Source of the DNA: CAXXOK01 sp963675365 | Lineage (GTDB): Bacteria; Bacillota; Clostridia; Christensenellales; Aristaeellaceae | Assembly (NCBI GenBank): GCA_963675365.2 | Contig: CAXXVA010000003.1 | Span: 310,001-374,000 of the forward strand | DNA length: 64,000 nucleotides | Direction: 5' to 3' | In this document: one piece after another, positions 1 through 8,149 of the stretch | Position numbering within the stretch: position 1 is the stretch's first letter | How the letters are laid out: every line of letters begins with the position of its first letter | Notes under the pieces: generated by a model | Databases searched by the model: none | Told to the model about the DNA's origin: nothing | The model's input: the letters and a program-made list of their open reading frames with translations, nothing else | Position numbers and translations under genes: made by a program

Positions 1-1
1 G

Positions 2-1066
2 CAGATAGGCTGCGGCGACCGCGGCAAAATCCATATCAAAGGATTCCTGGCAAACGAGAAGCGTTTTGAGTATGTCGGGCTTTGCGACCTGGACGAATCG
101 AAGCGCAACGCCGCCGCCGCGGACTACCATATCAAAGCGCCTTTGTACACCGATGCGGAGAAAATGCTGGCGGAAACCAAACCGGATATCTTGTGCTTTG
201 TCATGCCGCCCCATACCAGGCTCAAAATGGTGGAACTTGGCGTCAAGTACGGAGTCAAGGGTATCCTGATGGAAAAGCCCATGGCCACATCCCTGAAGGA
301 AGCCAGAGCGATCGCCGATCTGTGTCGGCAGAACGGCGTCAAGGCCACGGTATGCCACCAGCACAAATATATCCCGTCCATGCAGAAGCTCAAAGCGATC
401 ATTGATTCCGGTGATATCGGGCAGATCGGCAAGATCCACGTCAACGCCCGCGCGTGGATGGCTGAGCTCGGTACGCATTATTTGGATTATGCGCTCTGGG
501 CCGCGGGCGGACCCGCCGGCAAATGGATTACGGGCCATGTGCATGGACGATACAAGCTGACGAGCAGCCACCCGTCGGCGGATTTCGGAAGCGCCGTCAT
601 TCTTTTGGATAACGATGTGCGATTGTACTTTGAATGCGGGTATCTGTCGGAGCAGAACCTTACCGACGACGAGTTCTGGCTGGACGACCGGCTGACGGTC
701 TATGGAACGCACGGGTTTGTATGGGCGGAGGCAAACGGCGCCTGGCAGGCCGTGACCAAAAGCTCCGGCGGGGAATTGCTTCACGGGCAGTACCGCCCCT
801 GGGTCGAGTATATGGACGATATGCAGGCGATGTATACCAGAGATTTTGCGGAGTGGATGGACGACGACACAAAGATCCACCCCAGCAATCTTGAGATCAG
901 CTACCGCGGATACGAAATGCTGGAAGCGGTGTATTTAAGCGCTCTGGATCATAGCAGGATCGATCTGCCCATTGCGGATCTGGATTACGAAGACGTCATT
1001 GGCAGATCGCTCCGGGAATTGCCTGAAATCAAAACCTATATCCCAAATCCCAAGCTGAATATCTGA
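2..1066 (+). CDS. Gfo/Idh/MocA family NAD(P)-dependent sugar dehydrogenase (5' end outside window)
   Basis: The gene enters the window already in frame; its start lies upstream. The first visible residues (IGCGDRG) are the end of the Rossmann GxGxxG loop that binds NAD(P), so only a few N-terminal residues are missing. The family signature Glu-Lys-Pro sits in GILMEKPMATS at about codon 91 from the window edge; its lysine normally takes part in catalysis. Members oxidise or reduce sugars, inositols and other polyols in the cytoplasm. The exact substrate cannot be read from sequence. It is followed after 11 bases by a glycosidase-like gene with a GGAGG site (1066-1070), so the two are co-transcribed. 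A role in processing the sugar released by the neighbouring hydrolase is inferred. Family assignment is firm. Confidence 0.9.
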   Translation, partial: QIGCGDRGKIHIKGFLANEKRFEYVGLCDLDESKRNAAAADYHIKAPLYTDAEKMLAETKPDILCFVMPPHTRLKMVELGVKYGVKGILMEKPMATSLKEARAIADLCRQNGVKATVCHQHKYIPSMQKLKAIIDSGDIGQIGKIHVNARAWMAELGTHYLDYALWAAGGPAGKWITGHVHGRYKLTSSHPSADFGSAVILLDNDVRLYFECGYLSEQNLTDDEFWLDDRLTVYGTHGFVWAEANGAWQAVTKSSGGELLHGQYRPWVEYMDDMQAMYTRDFAEWMDDDTKIHPSNLEISYRGYEMLEAVYLSALDHSRIDLPIADLDYEDVIGRSLRELPEIKTYIPNPKLNI

Positions 1067-1077
1067 GGAGGCGCGCA

Positions 1078-3129
1078 ATGAACAGGTGGTTTGAAACGAG
1101 TTACCGCAGGAATCTGGTCGATATGCATATTGAGGACTGGAACCCGGAGTTCCTTTCCGAATTTGACCCGGAGGTCTATGCAGAGCTGCTGAAAACAGCC
1201 CATGTAAAATCCGTCATGCTCTATATGACGTCCCACCTGGGCTATTGCTACTGGCCGACAAAGAGCGGATACGTTCACAAGCAGATGCATGGCGACAAGA
1301 TGGGGCGGTTGATTGAGCTGTGCCATGCCCAGGGCATGGATGTGATCCTGTATATGAGCCTTCTGGTCAACAATTGGGCGTATGACAACCATCCGGAGTG
1401 GCGCAATGCCGACCAAAACGGCCGCAGTCCGCGGGACGAAGGCGTCCGGTTTGGGGGCTGCTGTCCGAATTCGATCGGCTACAGGCAGTTTGTGGACGAG
1501 CAGGTACGGGAGATCTGCACCGGATACAAGGCGGAAGGCGTTTTCTTTGACATGGCCGGTTCCATCGGCATGTGCTACTGCGACAGCTGCCGCGAACGGT
1601 ACAGGCGGGAAACGGGTGGAAAGGAAATACCGACCAGGATCGACTGGAACGATCCCGATTGGGTGGAGTACCAGCGGATACGCAAAGCATGGGGAGCGGA
1701 TTTCGCACAGTTCGCCTACGACTGCGTAAAAAAATACAATCCGGAATTGACCGTCGAGCATAACAGTTCGCCCTTCCGGCTGATCGACTGGCGAATGGGC
1801 TGCTCGATGGATACGATCAGGGCCAACGATTATATCGGCGGGGATATATACGGAGAGCCGATCGAGCAGTCGCTCACCTGCAAATTCTTTGACAGCATCA
1901 CGCCGAACAAACCTTTCGAGTTTATGACCTCGCGGTGCAGCCCGCACCTTGCCAACCATACGACGACAAAGATGAAGTCGGAACTTGAACTCAACGCATT
2001 TTATTCCCTGGCGCACAACGGCGCGTTTATGTTTATCGACGCGATCGACCCCAAAGGAACGATGAATCCCCTTGTGTACGAATTGATGGGCGAAATATTC
2101 GGCAGAATGGAGCGCTGCGAGCCCTATGCGGGCGGCGTGATGCGGGCGGACGTCGGCATGTACCTGAGTATGGAATCCGATTTCAAGGAAGACGATACCG
2201 ATCTGACCAATTTGAGCGCGTTCTATAAGCCCGGCATTAAGCCGCATCTGGACGGCCTCCACGGTGCGACGAAGGTGTTCAAGGAGAAAAACGTGCCGTT
2301 CGGCGTGCTCACCAGAAACGCCCTGGATACGATCCGCCAATACCAGGTCGTTTTCCTCCCTGATATCAATGTCATGAGCGGGAGCGAGCAGGAAGCGCTG
2401 CAAAAGTATGTCCGCGACGGCGGGTCGCTGTATATCAGCGGTTCGAGGCTGCCGGAACTGACCGCGCGCTTTGGCATCAAACTGAACGGAAAAACCAGGG
2501 AGAGCGTGACCTATGTCGTACCGGCAAAAGCCGGGGAAAGCGTATTTTCCGGGGTGAATCTCGGCAGTCCCTTGATGGTGGACGCCCACCAGTCGCTTGT
2601 GGAGCGGGATGGCATCGCGCCCGAAGAGGTGCTCGGTACCATCACGCTGCCATACACCGATCCAAAGGATAGGATGTTTGCGTCGATTCATTCCAATCCT
2701 CCGGGCAAGGATACCGAGGAACCCGCCATTGTCTATAAGAAACACGGCAGGGGCGCCGTGATCTGGACCTCGGCAGGCTTTGAGGTCAATGGAAGCGAGC
2801 CCCACAAAGAACTCTTTTACCGGCTGATCATAATGCTTGCTAAAAACCCCCTCGCGTTTGAATCTACGGCCCCCAAACCCGTTGAAATCATCAACGATTA
2901 TCAGGCGGACAGCGACCGGCATATCCTGCACATTTTGAACGCCCAGGAACAATTGCCGCCGATCCCGGTGGCAGATATCCGGATTAAACTCAATACGGGC
3001 GGCAAGCGGCCGGCCCGTGTACGGGATATAGAGACCGGCGATGTGCTCGATGCTGTCATCGACGGCGAGTTTGCCGCGTTCACAGTCCCGTGTTTGGATA
3101 TTTACAAAATGATCGAGGTCAAAATGTAA
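1078..3129 (+). CDS. GHL6-like glycoside hydrolase with C-terminal GATase/beta-galactosidase-trimerisation-like domain
   Basis: A 683-residue protein with no signal peptide. The first ~340 residues look like a TIM-barrel hydrolase of the GHL6 / 'alpha-amylase family protein' type. A typical stretch is GVFFDMAG, with D158 a likely catalytic acid, followed by CYCDSC (residues 165-170), a Cys-x-Cys pattern common in this group. Residues ~390-560 (QVVFLPDINVMS, then YVRDGGSLYISG) resemble the glutamine-amidotransferase-like fold found next to GH42-type catalytic domains. The reaction is unknown; relatives are placed among fucosidase/galactosidase-like enzymes. The start has a GGAGG site 7 bases upstream. 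It sits between a Gfo/Idh/MocA enzyme and a CBM9-like surface protein, which supports glycan breakdown. The fold call is moderate and the substrate unknown. Confidence 0.7.
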   Translation: MNRWFETSYRRNLVDMHIEDWNPEFLSEFDPEVYAELLKTAHVKSVMLYMTSHLGYCYWPTKSGYVHKQMHGDKMGRLIELCHAQGMDVILYMSLLVNNWAYDNHPEWRNADQNGRSPRDEGVRFGGCCPNSIGYRQFVDEQVREICTGYKAEGVFFDMAGSIGMCYCDSCRERYRRETGGKEIPTRIDWNDPDWVEYQRIRKAWGADFAQFAYDCVKKYNPELTVEHNSSPFRLIDWRMGCSMDTIRANDYIGGDIYGEPIEQSLTCKFFDSITPNKPFEFMTSRCSPHLANHTTTKMKSELELNAFYSLAHNGAFMFIDAIDPKGTMNPLVYELMGEIFGRMERCEPYAGGVMRADVGMYLSMESDFKEDDTDLTNLSAFYKPGIKPHLDGLHGATKVFKEKNVPFGVLTRNALDTIRQYQVVFLPDINVMSGSEQEALQKYVRDGGSLYISGSRLPELTARFGIKLNGKTRESVTYVVPAKAGESVFSGVNLGSPLMVDAHQSLVERDGIAPEEVLGTITLPYTDPKDRMFASIHSNPPGKDTEEPAIVYKKHGRGAVIWTSAGFEVNGSEPHKELFYRLIIMLAKNPLAFESTAPKPVEIINDYQADSDRHILHILNAQEQLPPIPVADIRIKLNTGGKRPARVRDIETGDVLDAVIDGEFAAFTVPCLDIYKMIEVKM

Positions 3130-3140
3130 AGGAGGACGCT

Positions 3141-4073
3141 ATGAAAAATTTCTTGGTGGGTTTGACGATGGTCTGCTTCATTGCCCTGTTCGCGGTATCC
3201 GGTCTCGCCGACGGAGAGGAAACAAAAATTCTTGTGGTCAAAACGGCGCATGCTCCTGTAATCGACGGGACCCTGTCTTCCGGCGAGTGGGACGACGCGG
3301 TGGAATATGTGCTTGACAAGGATACCGCGGCGGAGAACTTCGGGGGCGACGGCTCTGACGTCGAGATGCTTTTTTATCTGTTATGGGACAAGACCGGCCT
3401 TTATATCGGGGCGCAGGTGCAGGATGATACCGTCGCCCCGTCCGTCAGGGCGGGAAGCGCGCTGAATGTAACCGACGGAATACAGCTCGGGCTCAATCCC
3501 ACGAACAAAGCGGGGGACCTGATTTCAGACGCGTATTTTTTCAGCTTTGTACCCGCAAGCAATACAGAAAACGATGGACCGGCGGCCTGGTACGAGCACT
3601 TTATGTACATGGGAGCGCCCGAGAGCTCCGGCGTTCAGGCTGCCGGAGAGCGCGACGCAGCAGGGTATACCGTGGAAGCCTTTATCCCCTGGACCGCAAT
3701 CAACAGCAAGGGTGAGAATTTTAGCCCTTTGGATGGAACGGAAATCGGTGCGGCGTTTACGAACATGGATTTCAGCCCGAACAAAACGCAGTTGTCCGGC
3801 TACAAAACCTGGCCGGGCTGGTCGATCACCGAATACAACACCATGGTGCTCTGCGCCGCGGACTTGGCGATACCCGTAGAAATCAAGGAGGCGACAAAGC
3901 CTTTTACGTCCGCCGCCGATATCGCGGAGCCGGAGGCTGAACCGGCGGCTGGAGGCACGGATACGTCGGCTGAGGAGAACCCGGAATTCAGCCTGATCGT
4001 CTTTATCTTCGCTTTCATACTGTTTGGAACGGTGCTGATTGCCGTCAATAAATGGGAGGAAACAAGCAAATGA
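3141..4073 (+). CDS. Secreted, membrane-tethered CBM9-like carbohydrate-binding protein
   Basis: A 310-residue protein starting at the ATG 8 bases after an AAAGGAGG site (3128-3135). It has an N-terminal signal peptide (residues 1-24, MKNFLVGLTMVCFIALFAVS core). A CBM9-like / DOMON-type beta-sandwich spans residues ~30-250, recognisable from APVIDGTLSSGEWDDA, LYIGAQVQDD, DGIQLGLNP and YTVEAFIPWTAIN. An acidic Ala/Glu/Pro linker (~260-280) leads to a C-terminal hydrophobic segment (~285-305) ending NKWEETSK. The topology is extracellular sugar-binding domain, linker, membrane anchor, short basic-acidic tail. CBM9-like domains bind reducing ends of glycans. With no catalytic domain, a role in capture or sensing of substrate at the cell surface is inferred. 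The stop overlaps the next start (ATGA). Confidence 0.75.
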   Translation: MKNFLVGLTMVCFIALFAVSGLADGEETKILVVKTAHAPVIDGTLSSGEWDDAVEYVLDKDTAAENFGGDGSDVEMLFYLLWDKTGLYIGAQVQDDTVAPSVRAGSALNVTDGIQLGLNPTNKAGDLISDAYFFSFVPASNTENDGPAAWYEHFMYMGAPESSGVQAAGERDAAGYTVEAFIPWTAINSKGENFSPLDGTEIGAAFTNMDFSPNKTQLSGYKTWPGWSITEYNTMVLCAADLAIPVEIKEATKPFTSAADIAEPEAEPAAGGTDTSAEENPEFSLIVFIFAFILFGTVLIAVNKWEETSK

Positions 4074-5068
4074 AGAAGGATAGTGTGATCAAAAGAATCG
4101 CGCCCGGATTGGTGCTCCTGTTTATGGGTCCATTATTGGGCGAATTGGTATCCGGCCATCAAGCGCCGCTGCAGTTTGCCGATCCTTTTAACTTTCTGCT
4201 CACGGCCTTGCCGTACGGGCTTGGCGCGCTTGTATGCAGGGAGCTTACCGTGATATGGGGGAAAGGAAAAACAAGCCTTGTATTGATGGGTATCGCGTTT
4301 GGACTGTTTGAGGAAATCGTGGTGATCCGCTCCATTATCAATTCCAATTGGTCCGAACTGGGTGCGATCGGTTTATACAATTTCTGGGGCGGCGTCAACT
4401 GGACTTACGGATTGATGCTCGTTCATTTCCATATCACGATCAGTATCGTATCCAGCGTGCTGCTGACCGAAGCGATCTTCCCAAAGAGACAAAACAAACG
4501 GTGGCTGTCAAATCCCATGCTTGCAATCTGCGGCGTTGGACTGGCACTGTGGATTCCGGCGGGATTTTACATGACTGCGGGAATCCCTTCGGTACCGCTG
4601 TACGTTCTGGGCGTTCTGACCATGTTCCTGTTTGTTTTCGCCGCGTATAAGATTCCGTCAAAGCCTTATCGAAAAACAGGGAGGCGCACGGCGCACCCCA
4701 TAGTCTTTTTCATTCTGGGTCTGATCAATATGACCGTCATATTCCTTGGCACATTCTACGAAGGGCCGAAACCGTCTCTGGTTGTGCTGTTTACCGCTTT
4801 GCTGCTTGCTGATATCATCTGCTTTATCCTGCTTCTCCAGTGGTCGCAAAAGGGCTATGGCTGGACGGACAGGCACAAGATCGCGCTGACGTCCGGCTTT
4901 CTGATGTTTTTTATCGCGCTTACCGCGATCAAGGATTTTGAAGGCAGTTTTGCCGGATACAGCGTTGTGAGCGCCGTGAGCGTTATTTTACTTGTTGTAC
5001 TGTATGGACTGACCAAGCGAAGAGAAACTTTGGCGGCCGCAGCGATAGATGCAGGCGATAAAGCCTGA
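4070..5068 (+). CDS. Polytopic membrane protein of unknown function
   Basis: A 332-residue protein with about nine or ten hydrophobic segments and basic loops (RRTAHP, KRRETL at the C-terminus). I do not recognise the family. The start ATG overlaps the preceding stop by four bases and has GGAGGA ten bases upstream, so it is translationally coupled to the CBM9-like protein. Residues ~75-90 hold FGLFEEIVVIR, a Glu-Glu pair followed by Arg in a membrane context, and residues ~118-130 hold LMLVHFHITIS. This faintly recalls CPBP/Abi-type intramembrane proteases, but the spacing (EExxxxR rather than EExxxR) is wrong, so this is not claimed. It could be a transporter for the operon's sugar or a partner of the CBM9-like protein; both are inference. 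Confidence 0.7.
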   Translation: MKKDSVIKRIAPGLVLLFMGPLLGELVSGHQAPLQFADPFNFLLTALPYGLGALVCRELTVIWGKGKTSLVLMGIAFGLFEEIVVIRSIINSNWSELGAIGLYNFWGGVNWTYGLMLVHFHITISIVSSVLLTEAIFPKRQNKRWLSNPMLAICGVGLALWIPAGFYMTAGIPSVPLYVLGVLTMFLFVFAAYKIPSKPYRKTGRRTAHPIVFFILGLINMTVIFLGTFYEGPKPSLVVLFTALLLADIICFILLLQWSQKGYGWTDRHKIALTSGFLMFFIALTAIKDFEGSFAGYSVVSAVSVILLVVLYGLTKRRETLAAAAIDAGDKA

Positions 5069-5081
5069 CGGGGAGGATACG

Positions 5082-6059
5082 ATGCAATACAGGAACATAC
5101 CGTTCAGCGATCTTGCGGTATCGGCAGTCTGCCTGGGAGGCGCGCATTTCGGGGCGGAGATTGACGAAACCAAAGCGATGGACATGCTGGACGGTTTCCG
5201 GGAGCTCGGCGGTAATTTTATCGACACGGCAAACGTGTACGGCAAGTGGCTTCCCGCGGGAAAGAGCGCCAGCGAGGGAGTGCTGGGCCGGTGGATGAAA
5301 CTGCGGAACAACAGAAACGGCATCGTCCTGACCACAAAAGGTGCGCATCCCAATTTGGATACGATGAATACGCAGCGGCTGTCACGGGGTGAAATCAGAG
5401 CGGATTTGGAGGAAAGCCTCGGCAATCTGGACGCCGATCATATCGATCTGTACTGGCTGCACAGGGACGATCCGAACAAAAGCGTCGAAGAAATCATCGA
5501 AAGTATGGAAACCTTTGTCCGGGAGGGAAAGATCCGGTTTTACGCCTGCTCAAACTGGCGGGCTGCAAGGATCAAAGCCGCCAACGAATATGCCGCCGCT
5601 CACGGGTTTACTGGATTTATCGCGGATCAGATGATGTGGAGCCTGGCCAAGCCCAACCGGGAAGCGCTGTACGATCCCAATATGGTGGCTATGGACAACG
5701 AGCTTTTTGACTATCATCATGCGACGTCCATCGCGGCGGTGCCATTCTCGGCCCAGGCAAACGGCTATTTTTCATTGATTGACGAAAGCGCCGCCCACAA
5801 GCCGCCGGAAGATCTGCTGATCAAATACGACAATCCAACCAATCGATTGCGAAACCAGAGGCTCAAAGAATTGGCGTCCCGGCTTGGCGTGTCGATCCCC
5901 GGCCTCGTTCTTGCCTATCTCATCAATCAGCCGTTTGTAACCGTTCCGACGGCGGGCTTTGAAAACAATCTGCAAATGAAAGAGCTGCTCAAGGATATTG
6001 AGCTGAAATTATCGGCGGAAGATATCGCGTATCTGGAAGGAAATGTGGGAAAAGAATAA
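5082..6059 (+). CDS. Aldo/keto reductase
   Basis: A 325-residue cytoplasmic (beta/alpha)8 NAD(P)H-dependent oxidoreductase. The catalytic tetrad is visible: D48 and Y53 in FIDTANVYG, K86 in VLTTKGAH, H127 in LYWLHRDD. The NADPH site near the C-terminus is seen in VTVPTAGFENNLQMKELL. The start is set by GGGGAGG (5069-5075). It is the last intact gene of the 1-6 kb operon, 13 bases after the membrane protein. Members of this sub-family (YajO/YghZ-like) act on sugars or other aldehydes; together with the Gfo/Idh/MocA enzyme it suggests a redox route that epimerises or reduces the released sugar. The substrate is unknown; the family call is firm. Confidence 0.9.
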   Translation: MQYRNIPFSDLAVSAVCLGGAHFGAEIDETKAMDMLDGFRELGGNFIDTANVYGKWLPAGKSASEGVLGRWMKLRNNRNGIVLTTKGAHPNLDTMNTQRLSRGEIRADLEESLGNLDADHIDLYWLHRDDPNKSVEEIIESMETFVREGKIRFYACSNWRAARIKAANEYAAAHGFTGFIADQMMWSLAKPNREALYDPNMVAMDNELFDYHHATSIAAVPFSAQANGYFSLIDESAAHKPPEDLLIKYDNPTNRLRNQRLKELASRLGVSIPGLVLAYLINQPFVTVPTAGFENNLQMKELLKDIELKLSAEDIAYLEGNVGKE

Positions 6060-6104
6060 TGCAGGGGGAAGTCAGTATGCTGCCGGTATGATCGGGTCAG
6101 CGCA

Positions 6105-6368
6105 AAGCGCCTGACTGTTTTCCCCGGGCAGAGGATCACAATAACCGACGCGGCCGCGTATGGTATAATCGTATTACAGGGATATGGCGCCATCGGTTGG
6201 AACAGGCTCGAATGTCCTGCATCCATCCGCTACGGACAGCTTACATACGATGAGTATTTTGTGACCGACGGCGCCGCCAGGGAGGGCGTTGTGATTGAAA
6301 ACAGCTCGCCAACGGAGCCCCTGGTCATGCTGAAGCATTTTGCAGAGAATCCGGATTTGGACAGGTGA
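6105..6368 (+). pseudogene. Decayed C-terminal remnant of a cupin-like (mannose-6-phosphate isomerase-like) protein
   Basis: Directly after the reductase stop, the same frame stays open to a TGA at 6366-6368 and reads as convincing protein from about 6105. Examples are RLTVFPGQRITI, AAYGIIVLQGYG, IRYGQLTYDEYFVT and EPLVMLKHF. The beta-rich pattern with Gly turns matches the C-terminal cupin half of type I phosphomannose-isomerase-like sugar proteins. There is no ATG, GTG or TTG with a ribosome site that would open it, and the N-terminal part is missing because the intact reductase lies immediately upstream. It is best explained as the tail of a gene lost by deletion. The family name is tentative; that it is a gene fragment is more secure. 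Confidence 0.6.
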
Positions 6369-6406
6369 AAGAAAAGCGGCCCTAGCCTATGCCGCGGGTG
6401 ATTTGG

Positions 6407-8146
6407 ATGAAAAAAAGAACTGTCAGTATCTCGATTTATTTCAAAATTTCTCTTGCTTTGATACTGCTTATGGTTGTTTTTTCGTCTATCATAATCATCT
6501 CCAGCACCGTTTCGACCAATCGGATCAAAGCGGGTCTGGAGGACGCGGAAATATCAAAACTCGGGTATTTTTCCGAGAGACTGGAAGACGAGATCGTTAG
6601 AATCATGGAAATACTCAAAGAGTATGTCAACGATCCCGATATTCAGATGCTGAGCAAGGCCGCGGACGGAATGAGCATTTACACGCAGCAAAAAGCTATG
6701 CTCGACATCGTAAAGAAATTTTCCCTGCTGCAGAGCTCAAGCGAATTCATTGAAAACGTCAGTATCGATATCCCGATGGTCGGCAAATCCATTTCCGGTA
6801 CCTGGGGCGTCAATCCAATCGACATGGATGAATTTACCAAACTGAGCCAATATAACTCATTCAAAACCATGCCGGTCATCCAATATGAAGGCAATTTTTA
6901 TATCAGTATGGTTTATCCCGCCACGTACGGAGAAGAGACAAAGCCCGTTGCCTACAATATGCTGGTGCAGCTGTCCCTTGAGGATATCAAAACCTACCTG
7001 ACCAATATCTCCGGAGATTCCAACGGCGGCGTCGTGTTGTACAACACGATCGACCAATGGAATATCGTCCAGGATGCGTCCGATACCGGCGCGGTGCCGG
7101 CCCGGCTGCTTTCATACTACGGCGAAGGCGACTTGAGCGGCATCCCCAAGACTCTGAAGGTCGGCGATGAAAAATACATGATCTTCAAGGTGTCTTCGGA
7201 ATACCTGAAAATGGATTTTATTGATTACATACCGCAGGGCATATTGTATAAAGCCATCAGCGGATACACCACAATGGTCGTCTGGGTGCTGTTACCCACG
7301 ATCCTTGCAATGCTTGCCATATCGTATTGGATCTTCAATATGTTCAAGGTGCCGCTGGACAGGCTGCTCCATGCGTTTAAGGTACTGGAAACGGGGAGCA
7401 TGGACGTTTCCATCGTGGAGAAATCCGGCAATGAATTCAGCTATCTGTATTCACAATTCAACAATATGGTCGTCAAACTTAAATCACTGATCCATGATGT
7501 TTTCGAAGAGAAGATACGGCGTAAAAACGCGGTGTTGAAGCAGCTCCAGTACCAGATCAACCCGCATTTTCTGTACAACAGTTTCAATATCATCTACCGG
7601 ATGGCAAAGATAGACGATACTGAAAACATTGCAGAATTCGTCTATCTTCTGGGCAATTATTATCAATACATCAATTGCAGTTCTTCCAGCGAGATCGACC
7701 TGAAAGAGGAAATCGAGCATTGTGAGAACTTTATGCGCATCCAGGCGATACATTATAAAAATCGGATCAAAATGCACCTGAATTACGACAAGAGCAAGAT
7801 CAAAAACGTCCGTGTTCCCTACCTGATCCTGCAGCCGATCGTCGAAAACGCGTTTGAATACGGGCTGACCAAAGTGCAAAACGGCGAGATCCGGATCGAT
7901 ATCGACATGCCGCCGGAATTCATCATCATCACCGTGGAGGATAACGGGAAAGGGATGACGACTGATGACATGGACAAACTGCGGGAGAAGCTTGATCTCT
8001 ATCAATTCAGCGAGAACAGTTCCGGTATCGTGAACGTCCATAAAAGGCTCAAACTGAAATACGGAAACGAATGCGGGATCTCGATCGCAAAGAGTGAAAA
8101 CCTGGGCGGATTGCGGGTATCCATAAAGATTCGGTACGGAGGATAA
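6407..8146 (+). CDS. YesM-type sensor histidine kinase
   Basis: A membrane kinase of about 579 residues. The ATG at 6407 is preferred because GGGTG lies 6 bases upstream; an in-frame ATG at 6389 would add six residues. Order: TM1 (~10-33), an extracellular sensing region (~35-285), TM2 (~290-310), HAMP (~310-365), then the His_kinase domain with phosphoacceptor H387 in INPHFLYNSFN. The ATPase follows, with N-box LQPIVENAFEYG and G-box VEDNGKGM. The family phosphorylates a partner AraC-type regulator in response to extracellular sugars. The cognate regulator begins three bases after the stop. The flanking operon and the rhamnosidase gene are likely targets (inference from position). The region 6060-6406 holds only the remnant gene. 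Confidence 0.93.
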   Translation: MKKRTVSISIYFKISLALILLMVVFSSIIIISSTVSTNRIKAGLEDAEISKLGYFSERLEDEIVRIMEILKEYVNDPDIQMLSKAADGMSIYTQQKAMLDIVKKFSLLQSSSEFIENVSIDIPMVGKSISGTWGVNPIDMDEFTKLSQYNSFKTMPVIQYEGNFYISMVYPATYGEETKPVAYNMLVQLSLEDIKTYLTNISGDSNGGVVLYNTIDQWNIVQDASDTGAVPARLLSYYGEGDLSGIPKTLKVGDEKYMIFKVSSEYLKMDFIDYIPQGILYKAISGYTTMVVWVLLPTILAMLAISYWIFNMFKVPLDRLLHAFKVLETGSMDVSIVEKSGNEFSYLYSQFNNMVVKLKSLIHDVFEEKIRRKNAVLKQLQYQINPHFLYNSFNIIYRMAKIDDTENIAEFVYLLGNYYQYINCSSSSEIDLKEEIEHCENFMRIQAIHYKNRIKMHLNYDKSKIKNVRVPYLILQPIVENAFEYGLTKVQNGEIRIDIDMPPEFIIITVEDNGKGMTTDDMDKLREKLDLYQFSENSSGIVNVHKRLKLKYGNECGISIAKSENLGGLRVSIKIRYGG

Positions 8147-8149
8147 GGC

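Noticed and set aside
1036..2952. 638-codon open frame on the minus strand
   Set aside because: It mirrors the GHL6-like gene on the other strand, has no ribosome site and reads as random composition rich in Arg, His and Val.
4070..5068. CPBP/Abi-type intramembrane protease
   Set aside because: The Glu-Glu to Arg spacing is off by one and the later His motifs are not clearly present.
6161..6169. Extended TGG-TATAAT promoter for the histidine kinase
   Set aside because: It lies inside the remnant coding sequence, has no -35 and is 240 bases from the kinase start; chance is likely.
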